Below, in pieces: positions 1-12,000 of a stretch of DNA of 64,000 nt; the stretch's first letter is position 1, and each line of letters begins with the position of its first letter. The stretch is taken from positions 18,998,993 to 19,062,992 of the forward strand of contig NC_064236.1 in assembly GCF_023101765.2 (NCBI RefSeq). Direction: 5' to 3'. The stretch comes from Spodoptera frugiperda (taxonomy: Eukaryota > Arthropoda > Insecta > Lepidoptera > Noctuidae). The translations under genes were made by a program, and so were the position numbers. The notes under the pieces are model-generated. The model was not told the origin of the DNA, did not search any database, and saw only the letters and a program-made list of their open reading frames with translations.

Positions 1-60
1 TTGAGCTACTGCTGTTGAGCAGAATAAAACTGAAAAATAAAGATTATTTTCTACGTATTT

Positions 61-293
61 TTCTAGGATAAAAAGTAACCTATTTTATGCCCAGGATAAT
101 AAGGTATAATTATACCAAGTTTTATCGAAATCGAACCGTTAGTTTTCACGTGATGCCTGAACATATATAGACAGACAGACAAAAAAAAATTGATCACATA
201 TTTGGGTTTGGTTTCGATCCAGTAACACCCTCTGCTATTTATTTTTTCTATATTTTCAATGAACAGAATTGACCCTTCTACAGATTTATTATA
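61..293 (+). repeat. Interspersed repeat, LINE 3'-end-like, copy 1
   Basis: This stretch is repeated at 590-790 with only scattered differences. Shared blocks include 'ccaggataataaggtataat', 'cacgtgatgcctgaacata', a short (acag)n run and 'gatccagtaacaccc'. The (acagac)n run after a coding-like lead resembles 3' ends of insect LINEs, but I cannot name the family. A (gaat)n microsatellite follows at about 301-323. Confidence 0.5.
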
Positions 294-589
294 TGTATAG
301 ATGAATGAATGAATGAATGAATGAGAGTGTTATAAACGTAAGAGTAGACAAATATAATCAGAAAGCTCCGAACTGCTAAGCTATCGGGAGTTATACGTGT
401 TATTGTAAGTCAACCATAAAAGATAGAAATTTGCTGTCGTGGAATATTTTTTAAACCAGTTTGAGGAGAACATTTCTGTCGTACATTATTTCTGTGTAGC
501 TTTAACCATTAAGGCTGCACACAAAATGGAGTAAGTTCTCCTGTTTTCCCAACATTTCCCTTCACTGCTCTGCTCCTATTGATCGTAGC

Positions 590-790
590 GTGATGAAAGT
601 ATCCTATTTTATGCCCAGGATAATAAGGTATAATTATACCAAGTTTCATCGAAATCAAACCGTTAGTTTTCACGTGATGCCTGAACATACAGACAGACAG
701 ACAGACAAAATTTTTTTTAATCACATATATGGGTTTGGTATCGATCCAGTAACACCCCCTGCTATTTATTTTTTCAATATTTTCAATAAA
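590..790 (+). repeat. Interspersed repeat, LINE 3'-end-like, copy 2
   Basis: Second copy of the repeat at 61-293, in the same orientation. It is preceded at about 555-595 by a fragment ('cctattgatcgtagcgtgat') that recurs near 22297, a block common in lepidopteran interspersed repeats. Confidence 0.5.
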
Positions 791-1139
791 TATTTGTATA
801 ACAATTATCAATAAATATTTGTTAGCAATTAATTTCATTAAATAAAAACTTGTTAACATTTTATTTTATAAAGGTCAGCAAAATATTTATTGATATTATT
901 GTTTTTAATAATTAGACAATTATTAGTAATTTGTAATCAAAACATAATTTTATTATTTAATCGTCCTGGTCATCATCGAATCGTCATGCTCTATTATTCT
1001 TAAGTCATCATCCTCTTCGTTATCATTTTCGTGCCTGAATGCTTATTCTGTAAAAGCAGATAAATATATATTTTTTAAATAAGTTATAATGAAACAAATT
1101 CAATACTTTAAGTGAATGTAAAATACCTAAATCTTCCTG

Positions 1140-1370
1140 AAGTGATTCACTGACAAAACCTGGTAATTGGTCACCGTCAAACCACTGAAAATGGTATTGG
1201 TTTTCTACCAATTTCCAGCCATTGTTCTCAGGAGCGAAAATGCTTGGTTGTTTTTTATTAGCATTGTTCCATATACTTGAAATGTAATTAGCTCGGCGAA
1301 ATTGTTGGAAAAGCTCACTTTTGAGGTGGTAGATTGCTAGCATCAAAGTTTTGCTTCATACGTGGTTTAC
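1140..1370 (-). pseudogene. Decayed coding fragment, insect family with a 'HxRRANY...W...GW...LP' region
   Basis: On the minus strand a reading frame from about 1346 gives a segment with FRRANYISSIW, then NNGWKL and a W-containing patch followed by DQLPGF. I know this layout (RAxYQ...W, P...GW, W...LPP) from long uncharacterised insect proteins that often go with transposon-like loci. Just upstream, a second frame encodes SNLPPQ, which belongs before FRRANY in that family, so a frameshift separates them near 1325. No Cys-rich tail follows. I read it as a remnant of a larger gene rather than a working one. The family assignment is from memory. Confidence 0.45.
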
Positions 1371-4300
1371 GTGTCGATGTCATTGTCAACGTCAAACGTA
1401 AGAGTTTTTATTCGCTGGTGAGCTAAGTCAAAAGCCATACCACCTCATCCTCATCCAATAGCGTTGAAATATTTCTACTTGTAATTCATTTATTCATAAA
1501 TACAATTATTTACATTTACGTATTCAAACATTATGAAAATAAAAATCACATTACATTTTTTTCAAATAAGTAGATTGACGGCAGATTTCGTAGATCTACC
1601 AAAAAATTGATAGATGTGCGCTAGTATCTGCTCGGCTGATTTTTTTTTTATGTCTGGGGGATGTCTGGCCCTTACGATTTGTCTGGCTCAAATATAGCTT
1701 AAAAATAGTCCTCTAAGTAACATATATAAAAATCAAACATCATTTTTTTAGGAGTTTTAAAGCGGCTGGTAGTAGTTATGGCCGACGGAAAGTGTCTGGC
1801 GGATATTATTTTCTAATGAATGTTTTATAAAGCTTATATAAAAATCAGCCATCAGAATTTAAGTTAAGTTAGTCTTATTTTTACTAACCTTTCTCACCTG
1901 ATACCTGTAAATCGACCGTCTATCTAACTTAGCTGGTATGCAGGCGTTCAAGGTACACATAAAAGCTACTCGGTATCCCATGTTTCGTCTTTCAGAAAAT
2001 AAGTAATGTCTGGCAGGGCTGGGCTCTTGGTCCTATACACAAATATGGAGTTATCAACATGCTCCCCGGCGTTGCCATAGCTACGGAGGACGCGCGCTAA
2101 TTACGAGATATTTTCGTATATTTTGTTTTGTTGCTCATTATTGCAATCTGTTATGATATATTATACCGTTTGATCTTTCCGATTCTCAGTTTTGTCAATA
2201 GGTTCTCAATAGGTCTCAGGTTCTATTCCTGGATGGGTCAAAGTATTCTTGATTTTTTTGGTTATTCAAAAATTGTTAGCATCTAGTAAGTGTAGTTTAC
2301 GGTCACAGGGCACATAGGGACTCATAACATGTCTGGTGAAAAATCCTCACTTTGTGTATTTTAACTTCTACTGTGTACTTCTTTAGGGGTTAAATAATTC
2401 TTCTTAATATTTTAGATACCTAGTATACTACCCTGAACTGTCTTTTCAAATTACAAATTTAACTTTAAAACAAAACCTTAATCTTATACGTTATGTAGGT
2501 TGCCTTGACGATGAACTTATTTTAATCACCTATTGATTTATGTCAACTCAATGTGGAGGAGTTATGCCCTTACAAAACTCATTAATAATGAATACATGTC
2601 TTTAACATTATACACAATTTGACGAGCTTTTCAGGACCGCCCACGTCCCTAGAAGGTGAAACAAAGGATTTGTGAAGGGGTGCCGTGGGCTCGTGGGGCC
2701 CCGATTAGGGGTTCACCTCGCAGACTGTTAGTGACCGAATTACACGTGCAATATTTATGTATGTTTGTACAAATGTGTCCTTTTTTATCCTTATTAAATA
2801 AATTGGAGGGTTTAATCACACAGTGATTATGTCACCCTCATAGGACCCTTAACAAAATATACACATTAACATAAAATAACTTAATATCTATTAACAAAAG
2901 TATTTTTAACTAATAAATACAATTTTCTAGCTTTATCTGATAATGGAAGAGACAAAACACTGTTATATTTACTTACATCATAATTTGATGTAGGAAATAT
3001 TTGTTTTCTTTCAACTTCGCCCCGAACACATGATGTGTCCTGTTACGTGTGATTTCGCAATCATTATGGCGTATCAGTTACCATGCGTATTTTGCTACTA
3101 GACATCTAATTTTGAGGCTCTTCGCACAGAGTTTATGTATTTAGTAGCCAAATCTACCGATAAGTAGATTGGTTAAAAAAACACTGCTTTTTTAGGTTTA
3201 TTTATGTTTTTCTCTTTTTAAATGATAGTACATATTACAAGGTTTCGCTTCTTGAGTGGGCCAAAACGTTTTTGGGATTTTGTTTTTGAAAAAAGGTTGG
3301 TATATGTGTGTGACACATTTAATATTGTTAGCTTCTACTAACCTACTCGTTCGTAGAATAAACGACATGATGTTTTATTACGTTACGTTGACGCTGTCTG
3401 TATAGGGAGGCCTTACTTTTATTACTAGAAACAATCTTATTTGAGACACGATTTTAGTGCGTTCAATCAACAGCCAGATAGTTCTCTGTTGTGTTATGGA
3501 CTTTCTCTACAAAGGAAGGGTTTGCCAACATTTTAGAGATCGCAGTTGGAAGGTTTCAGTTCATCAGTATTGTGTAGTTGCTTAGTTAGCTCTTACTATA
3601 CCGCGGGAAGACTGGTGTAGTAAAACAATGAATTCTACTCGCTTACCACAAGGCTGTGTGTCCAATACACCTGAGTAACTAGCCAATCCGTGTAACAACG
3701 ACGATTCCCAAATTGTACATTATTATTTCAACAATGTTTTTATTTATTTGTGTCCAATTCTCACAAAATGTTGGTCGCTACTTAAATATTATTCTTATTG
3801 TTGCTGCTTGGAATTCGCTTGACTGATTTACAAACACAATAAAGCTAATGTAAGAGGGTTTCGAGTGTAACAATAATTTTATTTGTATGCTCGAGGGTGT
3901 AGGTCTTCCTATTTTGTTGTTGCGTTGACCTGCTGTTGCTACGGGCCAGTCCAATATGATGCTTTGTTTTTAAAGGTTTCTTTACAGGTGTATAATTTCG
4001 TTGTTACTTATATTTCAATGATTAATTCTGAAAAAATATTTAAGTCGTATATTTGTATTTTTACTAGTACCCAGTGTACCTAGTGTTTAATAGGGAAACA
4101 GAATCGGACGAGTGCTAAGCGTAGGGGTTCGCCCTACGCTTTAAATAAATACAAAATTGATTGAAATGGGGAGACAGTTAGTCTTCCCCCCGCTCGTCTA
4201 CCCTTCACTCGCCGATACATTCGGCTGTAGGTATAGGGGTGTGGACCGCACGAATCCCCCGTTCTCCTCGCAAGCCCCGCGGACGCTCAGGACGCCGCGC

Positions 4301-5900
4301 GACGTCGGGCGTCGGTGTATGTATGTTTATACTTAGGAATCTAGATTGTGAATGACATGGTTTCCATTGTTCCATACTATCATGCGTTTTAAGTACTAAG
4401 TAAGGGTCGGTTAAACCGAAGTGGTTTTAAGCGTGTAACTTTATGAACTTTTAAAATTTTGTAGGTGCGGTGTTTTATGAGACTTATTTTAAAATAATAA
4501 ACCGCTCTTGAGAAAAATCGTAATGCAGCTTAAGCTTTATACTAAATATCGGCAAATAAATTTAAATTAAATCTATGATACATTCACGGTTCACGGCACA
4601 AACGTTAACGTACTGATGTTGACATGAACAGTATGTTCACGCACGTCACGTCAATTTCGAGCGTTTGACGTGATACAATGTGAACAAAGGCAACTGCGTC
4701 CGTTCAACCGTGCTTGATATTACTCGGTTTGACTTGTTGATCACACAACCTTGTTCAAGAGTTTTAAGACTATTCCATGTATGGTTCCAACGTCTTACGA
4801 CTTATGGATTTTGTATTTGAAGTCGTTCTAGAATAGTGAGTTATGGTCGACAAAAGTTTGTACACGTGCTTATCATATATTTTATCGTCAGATATACCTA
4901 GACCCTGCAAAGGCAGGCATATCTTACATCTAGACGCTAAGACATACCTCGTCTCAAAAAAATATGGCTTAAGGTAAACTAACAGACGCATCATAATATC
5001 ACATCAAACACAGTGATAGTAAACAATTGCCACCCGCGAAACAGATTTTTGCCGGAGGAAGGGGGAAGGGGGATTGAACTTATGTACTTTCATTCGCCCT
5101 AGGTGGTAGTCTGATGCCCCTTGCACATGCGTAGATCGTAAATAAGGGTGAAAGGTGATATTGATTTACTGAATAATATAAAGAGATTGATTGTGAAGCG
5201 TCTCACGCGTGCGCGGTGTGCGGCGGCACAGTCTGGCTACGAGGGTAGACTGGGGATAGCGTTCGTCGCTGACGGACGCGTCGTTTGTGGCCTGCACTTA
5301 GTGCATTTATTTTAAAGTTTAAATTTTTTTATATCGATTTTTTACTTTTGTATTTCAGTTGCTATCCGTAAAAGTACTTATTATTTTATAAAGTTATTTC
5401 GTTCGTGAAGTGATTGTAAGTGTGGTCCGCCCTCGGTTACTGGTGGGATTAGTGTTCCTCTGCCTATTTTGGGAAAGAATGGGCGCTATGTGATGTGTTG
5501 TTTTATTTTGATACGCGTTACGATGTATTTAACTTAAATGTTTCGGTTTTCGTGTGAAAAGTGATTATAAAAACGACGTTATTTTACTAACTTATTCAAA
5601 TATGCGTAGTTCCCCGATCTGCAAACAATGGCAGATGTCGCTACCGTCGCTTACATCCACAGCGACATCTACAGATTATATTTAAATAATGAAAACTTGT
5701 GTTCATTATAAATCAGCTTTCAAAGTATATAAATAAAGTTGTTTTTTTTATTAATGCTTTTGAACTATTCTTTTTTTTTTAAATTGGGGATCAATACTTT
5801 TTAACGTACGCGTATCCAATATAAAACTACAGTCCAATAGGTGTTTAAAGGTAGGGTCTAATTATAAAACTTTTTTTATTAATGTTCTTTTTCTTTTCAG
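1371..5900. other. Gene-free stretch left of the gamma-SNAP exon
   Basis: No exon I can support. The word 'tgtctgg' recurs between about 1650 and 2335, suggesting an old degenerate repeat. There are GC-richer patches at 4190-4320 and 5200-5290 with no coding pattern. The N-terminal exons of gamma-SNAP (roughly its first 75-95 residues) should lie upstream; I could not find them here, so they are probably outside the window. Confidence 0.4.
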
Positions 5901-6056
5901 CTGCATAAATTGGCGTTGGAGTCAGGGGAGTTGTACCAACAGCACGGTTCTGGCGACAGCGCTGCCTCCGTACTAGGGAAGACAGCTAAGATAATCGAGG
6001 AAGCGTCTCCTGAACTAGCTGTGGAGCTATTCCAAATGGCTGCCGACGCGTCTGCT
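5901..6056 (+). CDS. NAPG: Gamma-SNAP exon (52 codons, phase 0/0)
   Basis: Preceded by a pyrimidine-rich acceptor (ttcttttcag) and followed by gtaagt. It reads from LHKLALESGELYQQ to AADASA, matching the middle TPR-like helices. The exon begins with CTG at 5901, not at a start codon, so it is internal. Confidence 0.92.
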
Positions 6057-9000
6057 GTAAGTACACTACTAAATTACTTAATACAGTTTTGTGTACCTAC
6101 TGTTTGAAACGTGTGTGTGAGACCGAGTATTTGGAGTTTTACTTGCAGACTGCTCGTTCTAGAAACGTGTGTTCGATTTTTTTTACCCTTCGCGACTTTT
6201 TGCCGATTGCCTTTTGCCGCGACATATTTTTTTTTTAATAATTGCGTAATACATGTCTAGTTACCTATTAACATAACTATTGGCATCAAACATTTAGTCT
6301 AATCGGCCGAGCGACTGTCGATAATTCAAGTTAGAATATCACCTTCAGCGAATTTTTCCTGTCGGACGCCATTATAAGTTGGCTAAAACGGTAACATTTT
6401 GTCCGGGCCCTAAAATCTTTTTTGTTATTTGAAATAAGCGATCAGCCCCGAGACTATAAGCTGATAAGCTGAGTTATTATGGTTGGAAAAGAAGAACTTA
6501 TTTCTTATTTTCTTATAATATCACACCAGTTCGTGCCCGCGATTTCGTCCGCGTGAAATAGAAACATGGATTTTTTTTATCGAAATGTGATGTTGCTTAG
6601 TAAAGATACAGTTTTCCAATGATAAAATGTTTTTTGAAGTCGGTCTCGTTGGTCGAGTGGTCGCAAGAGGTTTCTGCCTCGATTCCCGGGTTGGGCAAAG
6701 GATTACTGGGCTTTTTTCGGCTTTTCGAAAATTTCTCAGTGGTAGCACGGAGTCTGTAATTGTGGCTAGTATATGGCAATAGGCTCACCCCCTATTACCT
6801 ACATGGGACTTATAACACAAATGGTGAAAAGTGGGTGTACATTGTATAGCGGCATTACGTGCCATAATGTGCACCTCTGCTTACCCCTTCGGGAATAAAA
6901 GGCGTGATGTTACGTTAAGTTAAATTAGTATAGAGATATTTGAGGGTTTTCATTCTGCCATGTTTTATTACTTATTTAAGGATTAACAATCAACTTGTGT
7001 TACCTTCGACGTTCGGCCGATTGTATACACACCAGTGCGTCAAATTATACCAATTTATCATTGTCTTTCAATACATTTTCTATCTTATTACAAAGCATTA
7101 GAGTTGAAAGTATAGTCGCACACTGTTACTAGAACGTGTAGTCTGTGCACAGGGCCGGATCTACGAATCGAGATAGACCCCGAGTGTATTCGGAAAGATT
7201 GCTAAATAATAATAATTATTGTAGTAGATTACGAAACTAAATATAGGGATAAATTTCTACGAATTTATTAATCGTAAAAAATTATGTTTCATATGTATAC
7301 TTGTATGAATATACAAGTATACATATGAAACTTTCAGTACTTAAACTTACTTTCTGTCTAAAACAAAATACTGTTTCGGTACCGAACAACCTAATAAACT
7401 GCCTCGTAGGCCGAATGATTACTAGTGCGACTGTCGGGCAAAGAGTCTCGGGTTCGACCTCAGTAGTAGCACGGAGGCCTAATCACTACATAGTATAAAA
7501 CAAAGTCGCTTTTTCTGTCATGTTGTATGTCCCTATGAACGCTTAAATCTTTAAAACTACGCAACGGATTTTGATGCGGTTTTTTTTAATAGATAGAGTA
7601 ACTCATGAGGAAGGTTTTTATGTATAATACAGGTATAATATATCACCATTGCACCTATGCGAAGCTGGGGCGGGTCGCTATAAAGTATAATTTGACAATA
7701 TATTGCAAACCAAGATGGAGTACCCTTTTATTCTGAAATGCAATTGATACATGTGTTGTATAGTGTGTGTGTCTGTCTATATGTAATATAGATCGAGCCA
7801 GGCATAGGTTTACTATCCTTCTTTATCGTTTAAAATGCATATTATAAGGGACGGGTCAGTCATTCCCTCCCCTAACTACGCTCCCTCTCCCTTCCCCCTC
7901 CCCCCTTAATTGGCTCGACGTTATTTGCTTTTGCTTTGAGGGCATGGCGATAGACAAAAATAAAATATACTCATTATAAATCGTGTTTTATTTTCCTAAT
8001 TATAGAGTGACTGGTTATCATTTGATCCATAATGTGTAATCGTATGCAAAAGGGTACTTCCATCTTTTAGGTTTTTAGTCTCGTTGGTTTACGGTTGGCG
8101 GTGATTAATAATTAAGTTAGTTAAGACCTGCAAAGTTATTTTTTTCAGTGTTTAGTCGTAGCACAGAGTCTACATTGGGATAGGCTAAAGCTACCATACT
8201 ATAACTGTCGTAAAGTGTGTGTTACATTGTCTCCGTGCCTTAATGCCTTTTGGGGATAATAAGGCGTGATGTTACTTTATATAGGGTGACTGGTAATTAG
8301 TGAACGATATTTAAACACGTGATTGTACTCATGATTACAAACAACTTTCCCAATGAAATTTTGTATACTCATTAGATTTAATTTTATCACAATAACAATT
8401 GTTAACAGTACATACTGGGTGTAAGGAAAACGCTCTCGAAGCCAAAAGACTTTTGCTTTATTATACGAACACAGTTTAATAACAATAACCATTCACCAAA
8501 TGGTTAATGTATTAGTGATTTAGTATTTTTCAAAACCGCAATGTACAGCGTACAGAATTTAAGGTAAACGACATCGCACGCGCGCGCAATTTTCATACCT
8601 ACCGTACCGCCCGCACGATCCAGCGGCGTGGCGGGCGGTACGGTGAAACACGCGCCTATTCATCCTATACGTAGGTATACGTTGAAGCGTATTGTTTACT
8701 GTAAAACACTTACCTAGCTAAATCCTTTGCGATCGAACAAGGTGGGGCTCGAATTGTGCCCCATTCATCTCGATGCAGAGGCGGGCTCGGCGATATGTTG
8801 CCGCATGAAGACGGGGCATCAGGCCTCGGCCTCGAATTTTGCGGGCAGCGGGGCGGCGGCGGCGCGGGAGCGGGAGCGGGGCGGCGGCGGCGGACCCGTT
8901 CTCGAAACTAGCGGGCAGATCGCGCGGCACTACAGCGGTGTAGTGTTGTGTTCGTGGTTGTGTTGTCGAGATATTTGTTTTTATTAGCGAACGAAATCTT

Positions 9001-12000
9001 TTTGATTCAAATTTATTCCTAACGCTCGATTTACTGTGGGCAAAAGAAGAAGACCTACTATAGGGCAAGGAAAATAAATGGCGAGTTTTATCGAAATTAT
9101 GAAGAACAGAGACAAAATCCCGACAAATTCTACGACTACACTAGAATGAGTGTAGAAACTTTTGACTATATTCTTGAAACTATCAAGAGTGATTTCAGTT
9201 TTTGCTTTAGTCTTCAATATTCAGTTCGTTTTTTATTTCTTCCCATAATTGGTTAATTTTTCTTCTATTTTTATGCTTCACATCTTTGCTGTTCCGTATG
9301 GGTGTCCTCTCAAAGATTGCCGAAATCATTTGCTCTTGCACGTCCGAGGACATTTTGATACGTCACAAAAAAAAATGTAGGTACACAACACTATACTACA
9401 ATGCAGACGCGCAACGCGGTCGGTCACCGCTTGACTGGAGTGCACCGCTCGTTGCCCGCTCCCGCGCCGCTCCCGCGCCGCTCCCGCGCCGCTGTTTTCG
9501 AAAACCGGTCCATTTGATTATACGCAAAAGATCCTGCCGCTGCCGCGCCGCCGCCGCCGCCGCCCCGCTGCCCGCAAAATTCGAGGCCGAGGCCTCAAAG
9601 TTGGGTCTTCATTAGAATGCTCACGTGACTGATTAAATACGTCTATTAGTCTTTGCCGCATTTCATCCGCACTAGAACACTCGCGGTCGAACACTCTTTC
9701 CTTAACGTACCTCCACAAAAAAAGTCTAAGAAGGGGGTTAGATCGGGCGAACGGGGTGGCCAAGCTTGTGGTCCTAGCCTGCCGATCCACCGGTCTTCCA
9801 ACATCACCGAGAGACGCTCACGGACACTTCTCACTACGTGCGGCGGCGCACATCGTGCTGGAACCATGTATTTCGGTACTCTGCCAGCGACAACGAATCT
9901 AAAAAGGCGATTTTCTAAAACTCGTTGAAATGCTGCCGTTATTACACGAGAATCAGAAGGATGCCGCACGTTTGGATGTCTTTCTCGGTAAATCCTTAAT
10001 GCAAGGGAAGCATTACCCCGAGCCTCGCCTAAACACATCAACATGTTGCCGTATTCACGAGCACTGTACACGTACGGTTGAGGCATTGTTAAACAACACG
10101 AACACAAACTTAACAATAACTAAAAAGAAACTTAACAATTAACTAACAATAACAACAAAACTGTAATTTTAATCTAAAAACGTAACCGGAACAAAATTAC
10201 GCGCGTCTACGTAATTCGCAAGGAAATACTGACTTTAAAACTGTTGCACGGTTGCACAAGTACTAACAGTGTTGCCAGTTTATTTTTATGTAAATAATAC
10301 TTACACGAAATAAAAAAACAAAAAATACCTTGTTGCGAGGTCTTGATTTTTACCTCATGACCTACTACTGATGAACTTGAGAAAAACTTTCTTAATAGTT
10401 AGTTGATTCATAAGAGTTTTTGCACACTAAAGAAATAAAGAAGAAACAAATGCAAATTTTAATACAAAAATTCAAATAAAAGTGGCAACATTGCTCGAAC
10501 TTCCCCGAAAAGATCTACCCGGTGGCGGCGCGGTGTCGGCGCCATTCTTCTTGTTCAAAGATCAATAAATTGCTGTTTTATTCGTGGTTAATTACGTTTC
10601 TCAGTTATTTTATCTTTAATAAATTAATTAATAGAGAATCAAACTAAATGCATGAACGTGTGAAGGCCTCTTAGTAGTGAAGCAAAACGGACTAAATTGA
10701 TACCTACTATCGCTACCTAACGGTACTTGACGTTAGGGATAAAACTATCTCAGTGTCACTTATACGGCATGTTGGTATGTTACTTAAAGTAAGCAAAATG
10801 TTTTGATTTGTAGTTCGTTTAGAAAGATGATTTAATGATTACATAATAATTAAATGATTGAATGATGATTAAATAATAAATCAGAATAGTGAAGTTAAAA
10901 AAGCTTAAAAACAAAAAACGAACTTACGTAAAATAATAAAACAAAATGTTAGCAGTGTAGGCATAATGCATGTTTAATCATTATTGTCACCTCTGTTTTA
11001 TTTTAGGCGCGTCGGCTTGGCGCTTGACGTTTGCGTATGTAGTAGTGTAGGGCTTGCCCACGCACACATAGTCTGTTCCGCTGTGCCTACTACGTGCAAC
11101 AAAGTATTGCGCGGTCGAGTTAGTTGACCCGTGGCTTCACAGCTGATTGAATTAATTTACATTGCGTTTTGAAAAATAATTACTGAATATGGTTTTTTTT
11201 ATTGCGATTCTATTTCTTTGTATGTATCAAAGGCTAGTGACCTAAAAAAAACCGAAAAAAAGTTTAAAAAAATGGTTTTTTTTTTCGCGTTTTTTTTGGT
11301 GCCTTCGTATCAGTAATCACCAGTACTATCGCCTGTTTTTGTTTTCGGGAGCGTTTCCCTTACACCCAGTATACAGATTGGGTAGGACATAACATACATG
11401 GTGTATAAACACCATTCTACATTTTGATTGATAATTGTCTTATTATTACCTGAATTAGGCTTTACTTAACTGGTATTTTTATTTAGTAAACTGGCTCTTA
11501 GATCCGGTCCTGTTCGAACAAATCTCGGGAGGTGTTCCTTTATTAATGGTACACATTAAATTTGTGTTTTATTTTGTGACCGCTCCCTTAGTTTGAGGCT
11601 TGCTTTTTAAATATATATTATCTCTATATACGTATTTTTGAAATAATTTCTATAACTTTTTTAATTAATTAGTGTAATTTAATAAAAGTGAATAGCTCTG
11701 CTACCGAGGAGCTAGCATTCAAATAACACTACCGCCTCGTTGTGCAGCAGCCTAAAGTTTTTATATCGTAAATAAGTGAAATCTATGAAAAGTAAAGATT
11801 TCAAAATCATTTTAAAATCGGCTTATAAATTTCAAAACCTATTCTATACTGACAAACAAACAATCAAATCTTTTCTCTTTTATAATATGTATGTAGTAGC
11901 AGTATGGATATCAAAAACTTAATAGTAATTCACAAATACTTAAATAAAAATAGTTTATTTGGTCTCAGATGCATCGGGTTTTATTGTTTCCGTGTTTTTC

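Larger units (their letters stand above)
8822..9594. mobile_element. PIF/Harbinger-type deletion derivative with GC-rich TIRs
   Basis: Both ends carry the same inverted sequence starting GGCCTCGGCCTCGAATTTTG (8822 onward; reverse of 9594 downward), followed by a GGCGGC-rich stretch. PIF/Harbinger elements such as mPing start with GGCC. A 3-bp direct repeat TCA (8819-8821; 9595-9597) flanks it, the usual 3-bp duplication length though not the common TWA. Inside are two remnants in opposite directions: a transposase N-terminal segment (plus, 9050-9206) and a Myb/SANT-like ORF (minus, 9353-9207). That two-gene plan is typical of Harbinger. Most of the transposase, including the catalytic domain, is gone. 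Confidence 0.75.
8579..10206 (-). mobile_element. Decayed DDE transposon (DUF4817-type HTH plus DDE), interrupted by a Harbinger element
   Basis: Candidate terminal inverted repeats are 'cgcgcgcaatttt' at 8581-8593 and the reverse of 'aaaattacgcgcg' at 10193-10205, 12 of 13 matching. Between them, on the minus strand, lies a broken transposase gene (10116 down to about 9600, continued at 8818 down to about 8725). The coding part is cut by the element at 8822-9594. Boundaries rest on these short repeats and are tentative. The gene content is clear. Confidence 0.6.

Noticed and set aside
6632..6700. Functional tRNA gene at the SINE heads
   Set aside because: A- and B-box-like words occur but no complete cloverleaf; the segments continue into SINE bodies and tails.
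8727..9790. Several 80-110-codon frames through the GC-rich transposon
   Set aside because: Low-complexity Arg/Ala/Pro translations of GGC-type repeats in the Harbinger TIRs.
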